Shown: in pieces, positions 46,499 through 57,593 of the stretch | How the letters are laid out: the number at the start of each line of letters is the position of its first letter | How positions within the stretch are numbered: the stretch's first letter is position 1 | From: Arenimonas terrae | GTDB lineage: Bacteria; Pseudomonadota; Gammaproteobacteria; Xanthomonadales; Xanthomonadaceae | Reading direction: 5' to 3' | Length of the DNA stretch: 64,000 nt | Assembly: GCF_006265115.1 (NCBI RefSeq) | Contig: NZ_SMDR01000003.1 | Span: forward strand, 1 to 64,000 | Position numbers and translations under genes: made by a program | Notes under the pieces: generated by a model | What the model was told of the DNA's origin: nothing | The model's input: the letters and a program-made list of their open reading frames with translations, nothing else | Databases searched by the model: none

Positions 46499-49234
46499 AT
46501 GGCCAATCCCTCCGGTCCGACAGACGCCAGTCTGTTCCGCTGGCGCTTCGGCGCCGTCGAGTTCGATGAATCCCGCCACGAACTGCGGATCGCCGGCCTG
46601 CCTGTGGACATGGAGCACAAGCCCCTGCAGGTGCTGGCCGTACTGCTGCGCCACGTGGGCGAGGTGGTGACGAAGGAGGAGCTGTTCGAGGCGGTCTGGG
46701 CCGGCCGGGTCACGGTGGACCATGTGCTCGCCACCGCGGTCGGAAAGCTGCGCAAGGCGCTCGACGCTGCGGGCGAGAACCGCATCGCCACCGTGCCACG
46801 GGTCGGCTACCGGCTGGACGGCCCGGTCGAACGCGTCGCCCAGGGACAGCGGCTGGACCGTGCGATGTCCTTCGAGGCCGGGCAACCGGTCCCGGGCCGG
46901 GACCATTTCCTGCTCGAGCGCCCCCTGGGCCGCACCTTGGGCAGCGAGGTGTGGCTGGCCCGCCAACCGCGCAGCCGCGACGCCCGCGTATTCAAGTTCA
47001 GCCTGGGCGGCGAGCGGCTGTCGGCGATCAAGCGCGAAGCGACGCTGATGCGGGTGCTGCGCGATACCCTGGGCGAGCGCGACGACTTCGTGCGGGTGCT
47101 GGACTGGAACTTCGAGACCGAACCCTATTTCCTGGAATGCGAGTTCGGCGGCGTGTCCCTGCCCGACTGGGTGGCAAACCACGACGTGCTCGCCGGGTGG
47201 GACACGGCGCAGCGGCTGGGCTTCTTCCTGCAGGTGGCGACCGCGGTGGACGCCGCGCACGGCGTCGGCGTGCTGCACAAGGACATCAAGCCGGCCAACG
47301 TGCTGGTGCGGCAACGCCAGCCCGGCGGCTGGCAGGCCTGCCTCACCGACTTCGGCAACAGCCGCCTGCTGCAGCCCGAACGCCTGGCCGAACTCGGCAT
47401 CACCGGCATGGGCCTGACGGTGACGCATGCCGGCAGCGACAGTTCCGGCACGCCGCTCTACCTGGCGCCGGAGGTCGTCGCCGGCCAACCGCCGACCGTG
47501 CGCAGCGACCTGTACGCGCTGGGCATCCTGCTTTACCAGGTGCTGATCGGCGACCTGCGCCGGCCGATGGCTCCGGGCTGGGAACGCGACATCGCCGACC
47601 CGCTGCTGGTGGACGACATCACCCGCGCCACCGATGGCGATCCGTCGCGGCGGCTGGGCAGCGTCGCCGAACTGATCCAGCGGCTGTCGCAGCTGGAGCA
47701 GCGCCGCGATGAAGCCGAACGATCCGCACAAGCCGCCCGCGATGCCGAGCTGTCGCGGCAGTCGCTGGAGCGCACCCGCGCGCGTCGGCCGTGGATCGCC
47801 GCCACCATAGGGGTGCTGAGCATCGGCCTGCTCGCCAGTTCGGCGTTGTGGTACCGCAGCGAGTTGCAGCGCCGCGACGCCGCGCTGCAGGCAGCCCGTG
47901 CCGAGGCAGTGGCGCGTTTCCTCAGCGACGACCTGATAGGCACGCTCAGCCCCGGCGGCAGCGGTTTCGAACGCGACCCAACGGTGCGCGAGATGCTGGA
48001 GCAGGCCGGGAAGCCGCTGACCGGGCGTTTCGGCGACGATCCCGCCACCCGCGGCAGCATCCACGCCGCATTGGGCGATGCCTGGCGCACGCTCGGCGAC
48101 CGCGAACGCGCCGCGACCCACCTGCGCGCCGCCATCGAGGACTACACACGGGCCTTTGGCGCCGACGATGAACTCACGCTCAAGGCCCGCTACGGCCTGG
48201 TGCGTACGCTGGCCTACGCCGGCAGCGCGGACGGTTTTGCCGAAGCCCGCTCCTTGCTCGATGAGGCCGACCGCCTGGCCGGTGCGCGGCTGGCAGAGGA
48301 TGGCGAAATAGCCCTGCATGCTGCGATCGCGCGCGGCCAGTACCACTTCCAGCGACTGGAGATCGAACCGTCGCTCGAGGCGCACCGTCGCGCCGACCCG
48401 CTGCAGCGGCGCCTGCATCCGGACGAAGCGCCGATGGCGGCGCTGATCCGTTCGAGCATCGCTGACGCGATGCTGCGCCTGGGCCGGACCGAGGAGGCCG
48501 AACAGCTGCTGCGAACACTGCTGTCCGACCCGTTGCTGGCGCCGGAACGCATCGGCGAATCCACCGTCGCCGGTTACCGCATCATGCTGGCGCGCGCACT
48601 GCGCAGCCTGGGCCGCTACGATGAGGCCTTGCCGTTGGCGGAAGCCGCCGCGTCCACCAGCGAACGCATCCTGGGACCGGACAACTACACGACCCTGGTG
48701 CAGATGTCGGTGATCGCCAGCATCCACGACTATGCCGGAGACTGCGCCAAGGCCCTGCCGATCGCCCGCACGGTGCGCGAGCGCATGGCGAAGCGCTACG
48801 GCGAGAACCGCCAGGCCACGCTGATCGAAACCGGCAACCTGGGCTTCAAGGAATACGACTGCGGCGATCGCGAGACGGGACTGGCCTGGCTGGGCAAGGC
48901 CGAGAGCGGCCTGCGCCGACACTTCGGCGAGGACAATGTCGCCGCGCACAGCTTCCGCTACGCGCTGGCACGGGCGCTGACCGAACAGCGCCGCTACGCC
49001 GAGGCGCTGGCGATGGTGGACGGACTGAACGTCGCGGCGCTGACGGCCGGCGACGCGACCCCCGGCTGGGAACTGCGGCTGCGCGCGCTGCGCGGCCGCA
49101 TCCTGGTGCTGGCAGGGGATGCCGACACCGGCCGGCCGCTGCTGGCGGAAGCGGTACCAGCGCTCGAAGCGCTGGGCACCGAAGAGCCGTCCGACATCGC
49201 CGCGTTGCAGCAGCTGCTCGCCGCCCCGGATTGA
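46499..49234 (+). CDS. Winged-helix / Ser-Thr protein kinase / TPR fusion protein
   Basis: A 911-aa membrane regulator. Residues about 12-108 are an OmpR-type winged helix (DMEHKPLQVLAVLLRHVGEVVTKEELFEAVWAGR... RIATVPRVGYRL). Residues 130-400 are a protein kinase: Lys166 (VFKF), H260-K-D262-I-K-P-A-N, D284-F-G, and GTPLYLAPEV. HKD replaces the usual HRD but the catalytic Asp, Lys and Mg residues are intact. A single helix at 432-453 is followed by a 450-residue TPR region. The ATG is 6 nt from a -10 box. Transcription and phosphorylation may be joined in one molecule. Confidence 0.9.
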   Translation: MANPSGPTDASLFRWRFGAVEFDESRHELRIAGLPVDMEHKPLQVLAVLLRHVGEVVTKEELFEAVWAGRVTVDHVLATAVGKLRKALDAAGENRIATVPRVGYRLDGPVERVAQGQRLDRAMSFEAGQPVPGRDHFLLERPLGRTLGSEVWLARQPRSRDARVFKFSLGGERLSAIKREATLMRVLRDTLGERDDFVRVLDWNFETEPYFLECEFGGVSLPDWVANHDVLAGWDTAQRLGFFLQVATAVDAAHGVGVLHKDIKPANVLVRQRQPGGWQACLTDFGNSRLLQPERLAELGITGMGLTVTHAGSDSSGTPLYLAPEVVAGQPPTVRSDLYALGILLYQVLIGDLRRPMAPGWERDIADPLLVDDITRATDGDPSRRLGSVAELIQRLSQLEQRRDEAERSAQAARDAELSRQSLERTRARRPWIAATIGVLSIGLLASSALWYRSELQRRDAALQAARAEAVARFLSDDLIGTLSPGGSGFERDPTVREMLEQAGKPLTGRFGDDPATRGSIHAALGDAWRTLGDRERAATHLRAAIEDYTRAFGADDELTLKARYGLVRTLAYAGSADGFAEARSLLDEADRLAGARLAEDGEIALHAAIARGQYHFQRLEIEPSLEAHRRADPLQRRLHPDEAPMAALIRSSIADAMLRLGRTEEAEQLLRTLLSDPLLAPERIGESTVAGYRIMLARALRSLGRYDEALPLAEAAASTSERILGPDNYTTLVQMSVIASIHDYAGDCAKALPIARTVRERMAKRYGENRQATLIETGNLGFKEYDCGDRETGLAWLGKAESGLRRHFGEDNVAAHSFRYALARALTEQRRYAEALAMVDGLNVAALTAGDATPGWELRLRALRGRILVLAGDADTGRPLLAEAVPALEALGTEEPSDIAALQQLLAAPD

Positions 49235-49238
49235 ACGC

Positions 49239-50147
49239 TCAGGGCAGCAGGGCGTCGGCGCCGCGCGCCACCAGCATGTCGGCAACCTGTTCGCCCAGCT
49301 TGTCGGGCTCGGACACCGGGCCGCTGGCGTAACCGCGCACGGTCTGGCCCGTCTTGGCATCGCCGACCAGGCCTTCGAGCGAGATCTTTTCCTTGTTGAG
49401 CGTCGCGTAGGCCGCGATCGGCACGTGGCAGCTGCCGCCCAACGTGCGGGTCATCGCGCGTTCGGCGCGCACGCAGGCGCGAGTCGGACCGTGGTCGAGC
49501 ACGGCCAGCAGCGCATGCACTTCGGCATCGCCCTGCTTGCATTCGACGGTGACGGCGCCCTGCGCCGCGGCCGGGATGAAACGCGGCGCGGTGAGGCGCT
49601 CGCGGATGCGCTCGCCCAGGCCCAGGCGCTGCAGACCGGCGCAGGCCAGCACGATGGCGTCGTAGTCGCCGGCGTCGAGCTTGGCCAGGCGCGTATTGAC
49701 GTTGCCGCGCAGGTCCACCAGCACCAGGTCCGGACGGTGCGCGCGCAGCAGCGCCTGCCGGCGCAACGACGAGGTGCCTACCTTCGCGCCGAAGGGAAGC
49801 TCCTCGAGCGCCTCGTACTTCACCGAAACGAAGGCGTCGAAGGGATCGGCGCGCTCGAGGATGGCGGCCAGCTCGAAGGGACCGTCCAGCTCCATCGGCA
49901 CGTCCTTGAGCGAGTGCACGGCGGCATCGGCGCGGCCTTCCAGCATCGCCACCTCGAGCTCCTTCAGGAACAGGCCCTTGCCGCCGATCTCCACCAGCGG
50001 CTGGTCGATGGCCTGGTCGCCGCGCGTGGTCATCGGCACCAGCTCGACCTCGAGATCCGGATGCGCTTCGCGCAGCCGCGCGGCGACGTGTTCGGTCTGC
50101 CACAGGGCAAGGGCGCTTTCGCGCGTGGCCAGGCGGATCTTCTGCAT
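49239..50147 (-). CDS. hemC: Hydroxymethylbilane synthase (porphobilinogen deaminase)
   Basis: A 302-aa enzyme of tetrapyrrole synthesis that polymerises four porphobilinogens. [15 protein letters not shown] and [10 protein letters not shown] are signature segments; the dipyrromethane-binding Cys is in [16 protein letters not shown]. Starts 14 nt downstream of algR on the same strand, so the two are probably co-transcribed, a gene order also seen in pseudomonads and xanthomonads. Confidence 0.97.
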   Translation of the reverse strand: MQKIRLATRESALALWQTEHVAARLREAHPDLEVELVPMTTRGDQAIDQPLVEIGGKGLFLKELEVAMLEGRADAAVHSLKDVPMELDGPFELAAILERADPFDAFVSVKYEALEELPFGAKVGTSSLRRQALLRAHRPDLVLVDLRGNVNTRLAKLDAGDYDAIVLACAGLQRLGLGERIRERLTAPRFIPAAAQGAVTVECKQGDAEVHALLAVLDHGPTRACVRAERAMTRTLGGSCHVPIAAYATLNKEKISLEGLVGDAKTGQTVRGYASGPVSEPDKLGEQVADMLVARGADALLP

Positions 50148-50161
50148 TGTGGGCTCTCCCC

Positions 50162-50896
50162 TCAGAGATGTTTCAGGCGGTCGCGCAGCATCGGCAGACA
50201 GCGGCGGCTGACTTCCAATGGTTCGCCGCCATGGCGCAGTACGGCGTGCACCTGGCCGTCGGTGCCGCGGCGCAGCTCGGCGAACTCGTCGCTGGCGACC
50301 AGGCAGTTGCGGTGGATGCGGATGAAGCGCTCGCCGAACTCCAGCTCGAGCGACTTCAGCGATTCTTCGATCAGGTCCTCGCCGCGCGCGTGGTGCACGA
50401 CGACGTATTTTTCCTCGGCCTGCAGGTAGTGGATGTCGTCCACCGGGATCAGGCGCAGGCTGCCCCGCAGCCGCGCGCTGAGGTGGCTGCGGCGGCGCTC
50501 GGGCCCGGTCGGCGGCATCGCCGGAAGCTGCTGGGCGGCGCGCTGGCGCCTTGCGCGTTCCAGCGCCTGCGCGAGGCGCTCGGGGCGCACGGGCTTGACC
50601 AGGTAGTCGACGGCGGCGGCCTCGAAGGCGGCGAGCGCGTGCTGGTCGAAGGCGGTGCAGAACACCAGGGCCGGCGGCGAGGCCAGGCCGGCCAGGTGCT
50701 GCGCCGCCTCCAGGCCGTCCATCACCGGCATCGCGACGTCCAGCAGCACCACGTCCACGCCCAGCGATTCCGCCAGCTCGACGGCCTCGCGGCCGTTGCC
50801 GGCTTCGCCGGCGATCTCGTGTCCGCCCAGCTCGCCCACCAGGGCGGCCAGGCGCTGGCGGGCAAGCGGCTCGTCGTCGACCAGGAGCAATCTCAT
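50162..50896 (-). CDS. algR: LytTR-family response regulator, AlgR-like
   Basis: A 244-aa regulator: receiver domain (about residues 1-115) with phospho-acceptor Asp53 in [12 protein letters not shown] and acidic pocket DDE at 7-9, then a LytTR DNA-binding domain (residues 145-244, [24 protein letters not shown]..., [13 protein letters not shown]). Controls alginate, motility and virulence genes in relatives. No histidine kinase (AlgZ/FimS) is adjacent here; the upstream gene is an esterase. Confidence 0.9.
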   Translation of the reverse strand: MRLLLVDDEPLARQRLAALVGELGGHEIAGEAGNGREAVELAESLGVDVVLLDVAMPVMDGLEAAQHLAGLASPPALVFCTAFDQHALAAFEAAAVDYLVKPVRPERLAQALERARRQRAAQQLPAMPPTGPERRRSHLSARLRGSLRLIPVDDIHYLQAEEKYVVVHHARGEDLIEESLKSLELEFGERFIRIHRNCLVASDEFAELRRGTDGQVHAVLRHGGEPLEVSRRCLPMLRDRLKHL

Positions 50897-50926
50897 GATG
50901 GAAGTATGCCCCAGGTCGCGACAGGT

Positions 50927-51598
50927 TCAGCCGGCCTGGAAACGCGTCTGCAGCCAATCGCCGAGGTCGCGGATCTCCTCGGCGCAGACGCTGTGGGGCA
51001 TCGGATAGCTGTGCCAGTCCACGGCCATGCCGAGCCCGCGCATCAGGTCGCGGCTGCGGGCGCCGAGGCCTTCGGGAACCACCGGGTCGTGGGCGCCGTG
51101 GGCCATGAACACCGGCGTGGCCTTGCCGGCCGCCGTCGCCTCGGCGGCGGTGAGGCCGGCTATCGGCAGGTAGGTGGACAGCGCCGCGATGCCGGCCACG
51201 GCCGCCTCGCGCCGCAGCCCCGCCGCCAGCGCGATGGCCCCGCCTTGGGAGAAGCCGGCGAGCAGGAGGCGTTCGTTCGGGATGCCGCGTTCGTTCTCGC
51301 GGGCGATGAGCGCGTCGACCTGGGCGACCGATTCGCGCACGCCCTGCTCGTCGGCCCGCTGTTCGATCGACAGGTCGCGGATGTCGTACCAGGCGCGCAT
51401 GCGCACGCCGTTGTTGATGGTCACCGGGCGCACCGGCGCATGCGGGAACACGAACCGCAGCGCCGGCCAGCCCGGGCGCAGCAGCTCGGGCACGATCGGC
51501 GCGAAGTCGTGGCCGTCGGCGCCCAGGCCGTGCAGCCAGACGATGCTCCAGCGCGGGGCGGGACCGGTTTCGCGTTCGACGGTTTCAAGCAGGCTCAT
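50927..51598 (-). CDS. Carboxylesterase, alpha/beta hydrolase family 2
   Basis: A 223-aa serine hydrolase: [21 protein letters not shown] (oxyanion), [11 protein letters not shown] (nucleophile Ser), [12 protein letters not shown] (Asp) and [10 protein letters not shown] (His), the layout of bacterial YpfH/EstB-like carboxylesterases. The ATG at 51598 is chosen over one further upstream (51630 region) whose start overlaps a CATAAT box. Separated from algR by 30 nt. Confidence 0.92.
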   Translation of the reverse strand: MSLLETVERETGPAPRWSIVWLHGLGADGHDFAPIVPELLRPGWPALRFVFPHAPVRPVTINNGVRMRAWYDIRDLSIEQRADEQGVRESVAQVDALIARENERGIPNERLLLAGFSQGGAIALAAGLRREAAVAGIAALSTYLPIAGLTAAEATAAGKATPVFMAHGAHDPVVPEGLGARSRDLMRGLGMAVDWHSYPMPHSVCAEEIRDLGDWLQTRFQAG

Positions 51599-51647
51599 GG
51601 GCGGGCGGCGATTGGACGGAATCGGCATTATGCCCGCCGGCCCCGCG

Positions 51648-52196
51648 TCACCGCGCCCAGGCCGTTCCACCCCAGGCCGAAGGATCATCGGGGTGGCCGC
51701 GGCTGCGTTGATCCGCGAGGCGTTGCACGCGGCTGCGCCCCAACGGCGACAGCAATACCTCCGCTGCGGCCAGCTGGATGCCGCCGGCAGGTTCGGGCAC
51801 CGGATGCAGGCGCAGGGCGCAGGCCTGCCAGTGCGGGAGCACGCTGCGCTTCCCGCGCCAGCGACCCTGTCCGGCGTGCGGGCCGTCCACGTGCACCGGC
51901 AGCGATGCGAGCAGCCTCTCCCAGGCGTGGAAGTCGCTGTCGGGCAGCAGGTAGAGCCGCCAGCAGTCGCGACCATCGGCGTCGAGGAAGTGCAGGGCTT
52001 CGTGCGGGCCGTCGCTGTCGAGACGCACCTGCGCGCGGACTTTCCGCGCGCGACGCCAGCCGGTGAGTGGGTGCGGGTCGGATGGCGCGTGCAGGCACAG
52101 CACGGGGCCGAGCGCACCGAGGAGTTCGACGGGACAGCGGTGGATGCCCACCACCGTGGCAGGCACGGAAGGGTTCGCGGCCAGCAGCGGCGCCAT
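51648..52196 (-). CDS. Conserved protein downstream of hemP, possibly haem-related, 182 aa
   Basis: A 182-aa protein that starts with AAGGA 6 nt before the ATG (52196), 74 nt from hemP. Segments VGIHRCPVELLGALGPVLCLHAPSDPHPLTG, LDSDGPHEALHFLDADGRDCWRLYLLPDSDFHAWERLLASLP and the His/Arg-rich tail suggest a haem-handling or HmuX/HmuS-like protein, but this is inference from context. Tail residues RSRGHPDDPSAW are unusual. Confidence 0.6.
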   Translation of the reverse strand: MAPLLAANPSVPATVVGIHRCPVELLGALGPVLCLHAPSDPHPLTGWRRARKVRAQVRLDSDGPHEALHFLDADGRDCWRLYLLPDSDFHAWERLLASLPVHVDGPHAGQGRWRGKRSVLPHWQACALRLHPVPEPAGGIQLAAAEVLLSPLGRSRVQRLADQRSRGHPDDPSAWGGTAWAR

Positions 52197-52270
52197 GGCG
52201 ATTCCTTGAAAAGCCGGCGGAGCTGGCGGCCGGTTGATCCGGCGGGGCGGGCGACCGGGGAGAGAGCCGG

Positions 52271-52465
52271 TTATTTGACGAGGATGAGCTTGTCGTTGCG
52301 GGTATGGCGCAGGCGATAGGTCTGGCCGGCGTGCCGGATCAGGACCTCGCGGCCGCCGCGCATCAGCTCGCGGCTGTCGAATTCGGCCTGCCGGCTGGCG
52401 ACAAGCACGCTCGGATTCTCGTTCGGTAGAACGGGGCGGGTAGTGGGTGGCGGCGACAGGGCCAT
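52271..52465 (-). CDS. hemP: Haemin uptake protein HemP
   Basis: A 64-aa protein with the family motif SRELMRGGREVLIRHAGQTYRLRHTRNDKLILVK. HemP-type proteins regulate or assist haem uptake in iron starvation. Its promoter region contains a Fur box. The gene is short enough to be missed by annotation but is strongly supported by the motif. Confidence 0.88.
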   Translation of the reverse strand: MALSPPPTTRPVLPNENPSVLVASRQAEFDSRELMRGGREVLIRHAGQTYRLRHTRNDKLILVK

Positions 52466-52495
52466 GGCGGTTTGTCCGTGGAGGGTCGACCTTGA

Positions 52496-52510
52496 TGATA
52501 ATAATTCTCA
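52496..52510 (-). promoter_or_regulatory. Fur box controlling hemP
   Basis: TGAGAATTATTATCA on the minus strand matches the 7-1-7 Fur site TGATAATNATTATCA at all but one base. It lies 31 nt upstream of the hemP ATG, where it would overlap the promoter and repress it when iron is plentiful. Confidence 0.8.
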
Positions 52511-52538
52511 TTTGCGAGTCAACCCCCCCCCTCCTGGA

Positions 52539-53471
52539 CTACCTCGCCCCGTCTCCCAGCCGGAACTGGACGATCCGGGCCGTGGTGACGGCCGCCGGAA
52601 GGCGCTCGAAGCGCCACCGGGACGCGGCGGCCAGCGCCGCCTCGTCGAACAGGCCCGCCGGATCGGCTGTCAGCACGCGCGGCGAACTCACGCTGCCATC
52701 GGGCTGGGCGGTGAACTCGACGGTGACGCTGCCCTCGATCTTCCGGCGCAGCGCCGACAGCGGGTAACGCGGCGATGGCGCGTCCAGCAGGCGCGGAACC
52801 CTGACCACCGGCTGCGCCGCACCCGGCGCCGGCGCCGGCGCCTGGCCGACGGCTGCCGGCATTTCCGGCGCGGCGCGGGTCACTGCCGGCGCGACCACCG
52901 CAGACGACGGGGCCGCGGTGGGCGGTGCGGGCGCAACGTCCGGGCGGGACCTCACCTGCTCCTCGGCCCGAACGGCGGCTTGCGCGGCAAGCAGTTCGTC
53001 GCGCTTGGCCGCCTCGGCGGCGGCGACGATACGGCGGTCCGCCTCCGCCTCCGCCGCAGCGATCCCGTCATGAAGCCGGGACAGCGCGGGCGCCTGCGGG
53101 TCGACCTGCCCGATCAGGGCCACAAGCCTGCGCGCTTCCGCGAGGTCGCCGCGACCCACCGCCTGTTCGGTGGCGATCAGGGCATAGGGCAGCAGCTCGA
53201 GCAGGGCGGTATCGACGCCGGCGTCCCCGGGCTGCAGGCGGCGCAGCGCGAGATAGTGCTCGATCGCGCTGTCACCGGCCGGCGTGTAGATGCGCTGTTC
53301 GTCCAGCGCCGCGGCGGCGGCCTGGCGCAAACCACTCTCGTCCTGCCTGACCGGAGCCCCCGCGTCGGCAGCGACCGGTGCCGGAGCGGCCGCCGGCTCG
53401 GGGGGGCTTGAGCACGCCACCAGCACCGCGCTCATGCAGGCTATGGCGAAAAACGGGCGGACCGGCGGCAT
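52539..53471 (-). CDS. Lipoprotein with TonB C-terminal domain
   Basis: A 310-aa protein with lipobox LVAC (RPFFAIACMSAVLVACSS), an Ala-rich helical region with tandem short helices (about residues 20-150), a Pro/Ala linker, and a TonB C-terminal domain (about 235-310, APSPRYPLSALRRKIEGSVTVEFTAQPDGSVSSPRVL... FDEAALAAASRWRFERLP). The start at 53471 has AGGGGA 6 nt upstream; an ATG at 53477 is alternative. Normal TonB has a membrane anchor, whereas this has a lipoprotein signal. Confidence 0.75.
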   Translation of the reverse strand: MPPVRPFFAIACMSAVLVACSSPPEPAAAPAPVAADAGAPVRQDESGLRQAAAAALDEQRIYTPAGDSAIEHYLALRRLQPGDAGVDTALLELLPYALIATEQAVGRGDLAEARRLVALIGQVDPQAPALSRLHDGIAAAEAEADRRIVAAAEAAKRDELLAAQAAVRAEEQVRSRPDVAPAPPTAAPSSAVVAPAVTRAAPEMPAAVGQAPAPAPGAAQPVVRVPRLLDAPSPRYPLSALRRKIEGSVTVEFTAQPDGSVSSPRVLTADPAGLFDEAALAAASRWRFERLPAAVTTARIVQFRLGDGAR

Positions 53472-53542
53472 GGACATTCCCCTGTGGAAAGCCGCACAGC
53501 CTAGGCGGCGTGCGTGACGGGAATGCGGCAGCGGGATGCGGA

Positions 53543-53618
<76 letters not shown>

Positions 53619-53660
53619 CGCGCGGCGCGATTATGACGGCTTTCCGGCGGCCGGAAACAA

Positions 53661-53686
53661 CGAAGCCCCGCCGGAGCGGGGCTTCG
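53661..53686. terminator. Rho-independent terminator between rpoD and the tRNA
   Basis: CGAAGCCCCG and CGGGGCTTCG pair around CCGGAG. On the minus strand it is followed by TTGTTT, so it ends the rpoD transcript. Confidence 0.8.
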
Positions 53687-53703
53687 TGCCGAAGCGAGGT
53701 GGC

Positions 53704-55554
<1,851 letters not shown>

Positions 55555-55591
55555 GAAAAAGCATCCCGCGACTGGGAAAATGGAACCGCGC

Positions 55592-55597
55592 AGTATA
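55592..55597 (-). promoter_or_regulatory. -10 box of rpoD
   Basis: TATACT on the minus strand about 38 nt before the rpoD ATG. The -35 is weak (TATCCA at 17-nt spacing). Confidence 0.4.
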
Positions 55598-55663
55598 CAG
55601 GAGCCCGTAGGCCTTGGATAAGTATTTGATTAACCAAGGAGAAACGGCCCGCTGGATTCGGGC

Positions 55664-56101
55664 TCAGGACTGCAGGCGGAAGGTCACCGGGCCATCGTTG
55701 ACCAGGCTGACCACCATGTGGGCGCCGAAGCGCCCGGTTTCAACCCGGCCATGCCGCTGCCGGCACAGGGCGACCAGCCGGTCGAAGCCCGCCCGCCCGG
55801 CCTCCGGCGGCGCCGCCGAGGTGAAGCTGGGCCGCATGCCGCTGGAGGTATCGGCCGCGAGGGTGAACTGGCTGACCAGGAGCAGGCTGCCGCCGGTGTC
55901 CGCCAGCGACCGGTTCATCTTGCCGGCCGCATCGGCGAATACGCGGTAGCCGAGCAGCCGCTCCGCCATCCGGGCGATCCGCGCCTCGTCATCATCGGGC
56001 TCGACCGCGACCAGGGCGAGCAGCCCGGGACCGATGGCGCCGACGGTTTCTCCTTCGACGCGGACGCGGGCTTCGGTGACGCGCTGGATGAGGGCGATCA
56101 T
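55664..56101 (-). CDS. dtd: D-aminoacyl-tRNA deacylase
   Basis: A 145-aa enzyme that hydrolyses D-amino acids from tRNA. The catalytic pocket motifs [17 protein letters not shown] and the C-terminal GPVTFRLQS (family NxGPVT) are intact; the N-terminal [32 protein letters not shown] is the family opening. The ATG at 56101 is 6 nt from a TACACT -10 box. Convergence with rpoD is not direct: rpoD is upstream on the same strand and dtd lies on its 5' side. Confidence 0.96.
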   Translation of the reverse strand: MIALIQRVTEARVRVEGETVGAIGPGLLALVAVEPDDDEARIARMAERLLGYRVFADAAGKMNRSLADTGGSLLLVSQFTLAADTSSGMRPSFTSAAPPEAGRAGFDRLVALCRQRHGRVETGRFGAHMVVSLVNDGPVTFRLQS

Positions 56102-56107
56102 GGCGCG

Positions 56108-56113
56108 AGTGTA
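56108..56113 (-). promoter_or_regulatory. -10 box of a leaderless dtd transcript
   Basis: TACACT then CGCGCC (6 nt) then the dtd ATG, the same spacer as at lptM. Confidence 0.5.
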
Positions 56114-56163
56114 GAACAGCGCCGCGCGTGTGGTCGTCGCGACCCTTCGCTTACACTCGGGTG

Positions 56164-57087
56164 ATGGGATTTCCGCTGTCCAGCCGACTGATGTATGCCG
56201 CCGCGTGGTGCGTGGGCCGACTGCCGCTGGCGTGGGCGCACCGCCTCGGCGACGCGGTCGGCGCGCTTTCGCACCGGCTCAATACCCGCGAGTGCAAGGT
56301 GGCGCGGCGCAATCTGGAGCTGTTGGGCCACCCGGCCGACGCCGGCGAGCGCGACCGGATGCTGCGGCGGATCCTTCGCCAGACCGGCCGCAACGCACTC
56401 GAGTCGTTGCGCATCTGGACCCGCCCGCGCGCCGACAACCTGCGGCTTGTCCGGAGCGTGCATGGTCTCGAGCTTCTGGCGGCCGCCGAAGCCGCCGGTC
56501 GCGGCGTCATCGTCGCGGCGCCGCACTACGGCAACCTGGAGCTGGTGATCGAGTTCATGGCCGCCCGCGGCCCCTTCGCCCTGGTCTACCGCACCCCCGA
56601 GACCGAGGCCGGCGACGCGTTCCTGCGCCTGGCCCGCGGGGGCGAGAACATCCGCCTGGTGCCGGCCGAGGCCAATGCCATGCGGCCCCTGTGGAAAGCC
56701 CTGCAGGCCGGCGGCGCCATCGGCATAACGCCCGACCAGCAGCCCAAGCTCGGCGGTGGCGAGTTCGCGCCCTTCTTCGGCCGCCAGGCACTGACGCTGA
56801 GCCTGATCCCGCGCCTGGCCGAACGCAGCGGCGCGACCGTGATCTTCGGTTATGCCGAACGCCATGAGGATGGCCACTTCGATCTCCACTTCGATCCGGC
56901 GCCGGCGTCGATCGCCTCGCCCGACCTGGCCGAAGCGACAGCGGCGATGAACGCCGGCGTCGAGGCCATCGCCTGCCGGGACCCATCGCAATACCAGTGG
57001 ACCTACAAGCGCTGGACCCTTCGCCCGCCCGGAAGCGGCGAAACCAACCCCTATCACCCTGACTGCTACAGGCGTCCACGCGCATGA
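56164..57087 (+). CDS. LpxL/HtrB-family lysophospholipid or lipid A acyltransferase
   Basis: A 307-aa membrane-associated acyltransferase. The HX4E motif is HYGNLE (about residues 123-128, in [13 protein letters not shown]), and [30 protein letters not shown] is a family substrate-binding segment. The N-terminal helix ([19 protein letters not shown]) precedes the catalytic domain. The ATG at 56164 is chosen; a GTG at 56161 is one codon earlier. It overlaps ydbS by 4 nt. Confidence 0.9.
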   Translation: MGFPLSSRLMYAAAWCVGRLPLAWAHRLGDAVGALSHRLNTRECKVARRNLELLGHPADAGERDRMLRRILRQTGRNALESLRIWTRPRADNLRLVRSVHGLELLAAAEAAGRGVIVAAPHYGNLELVIEFMAARGPFALVYRTPETEAGDAFLRLARGGENIRLVPAEANAMRPLWKALQAGGAIGITPDQQPKLGGGEFAPFFGRQALTLSLIPRLAERSGATVIFGYAERHEDGHFDLHFDPAPASIASPDLAEATAAMNAGVEAIACRDPSQYQWTYKRWTLRPPGSGETNPYHPDCYRRPRA

Positions 57088-57593
57088 CCGAAGCCCAGCC
57101 CCCGCATGAACCCGTCGCCCCCGCCGACTGGCAGTCCCTTCCAGAGGCGGCCAGGCGCGTCTTCAGCATCGTCGGCGGCTTGAGCGCCCTGCCGGTGGGC
57201 CTGGGCCTGGTGATTCCCACCTTCGCGCTGGTGCCGGGCTGGCCGGCCCGCATCGCCGTGGCCCTGCTCGTCGTCGCCGCCGTGGTCGCCGCCGGCGCGG
57301 CCCTGGGCCGGCTCCGCTGGGGCCGGACCGGATGGCGCCTGGACTCGCGCGGACTGCAGGTCCGGCGTGGCCTGGTCTGGCGCAGCGAAGTGCTGGTGCC
57401 GCGCAGCCGAGTGCAGCACCTGGACCTCGAGCGCGGGCCGATCGAACGCCGGCACGGCCTGGCGACCCTGGTCGTGCATACCGCCGGCACCCGGCTGTAC
57501 GCGCTGCGCCAGTCCGGCTTCGTGGATGCCGACGCAGTCGCGTTGCGCGACGCCCTGCTGCCCGAGGCCGCGCGCCATGACGACGCCGTCTGA
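57084..57593 (+). CDS. ydbS: PH-domain membrane protein, YdbS-like
   Basis: A 169-aa protein with two helices (about residues 27-45 and 51-70) followed by one bacterial PH domain (bPH2; WRLDSRGLQVRRGLVWRSEVLVPRSRVQHLDLERGPIERRHGLATLVVHTAGT). The family pairs YdbS and YdbT. It overlaps the preceding acyltransferase by 4 nt and ydbT by 17 nt, so the three form a tight operon. Confidence 0.88.
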   Translation: MTEAQPPHEPVAPADWQSLPEAARRVFSIVGGLSALPVGLGLVIPTFALVPGWPARIAVALLVVAAVVAAGAALGRLRWGRTGWRLDSRGLQVRRGLVWRSEVLVPRSRVQHLDLERGPIERRHGLATLVVHTAGTRLYALRQSGFVDADAVALRDALLPEAARHDDAV

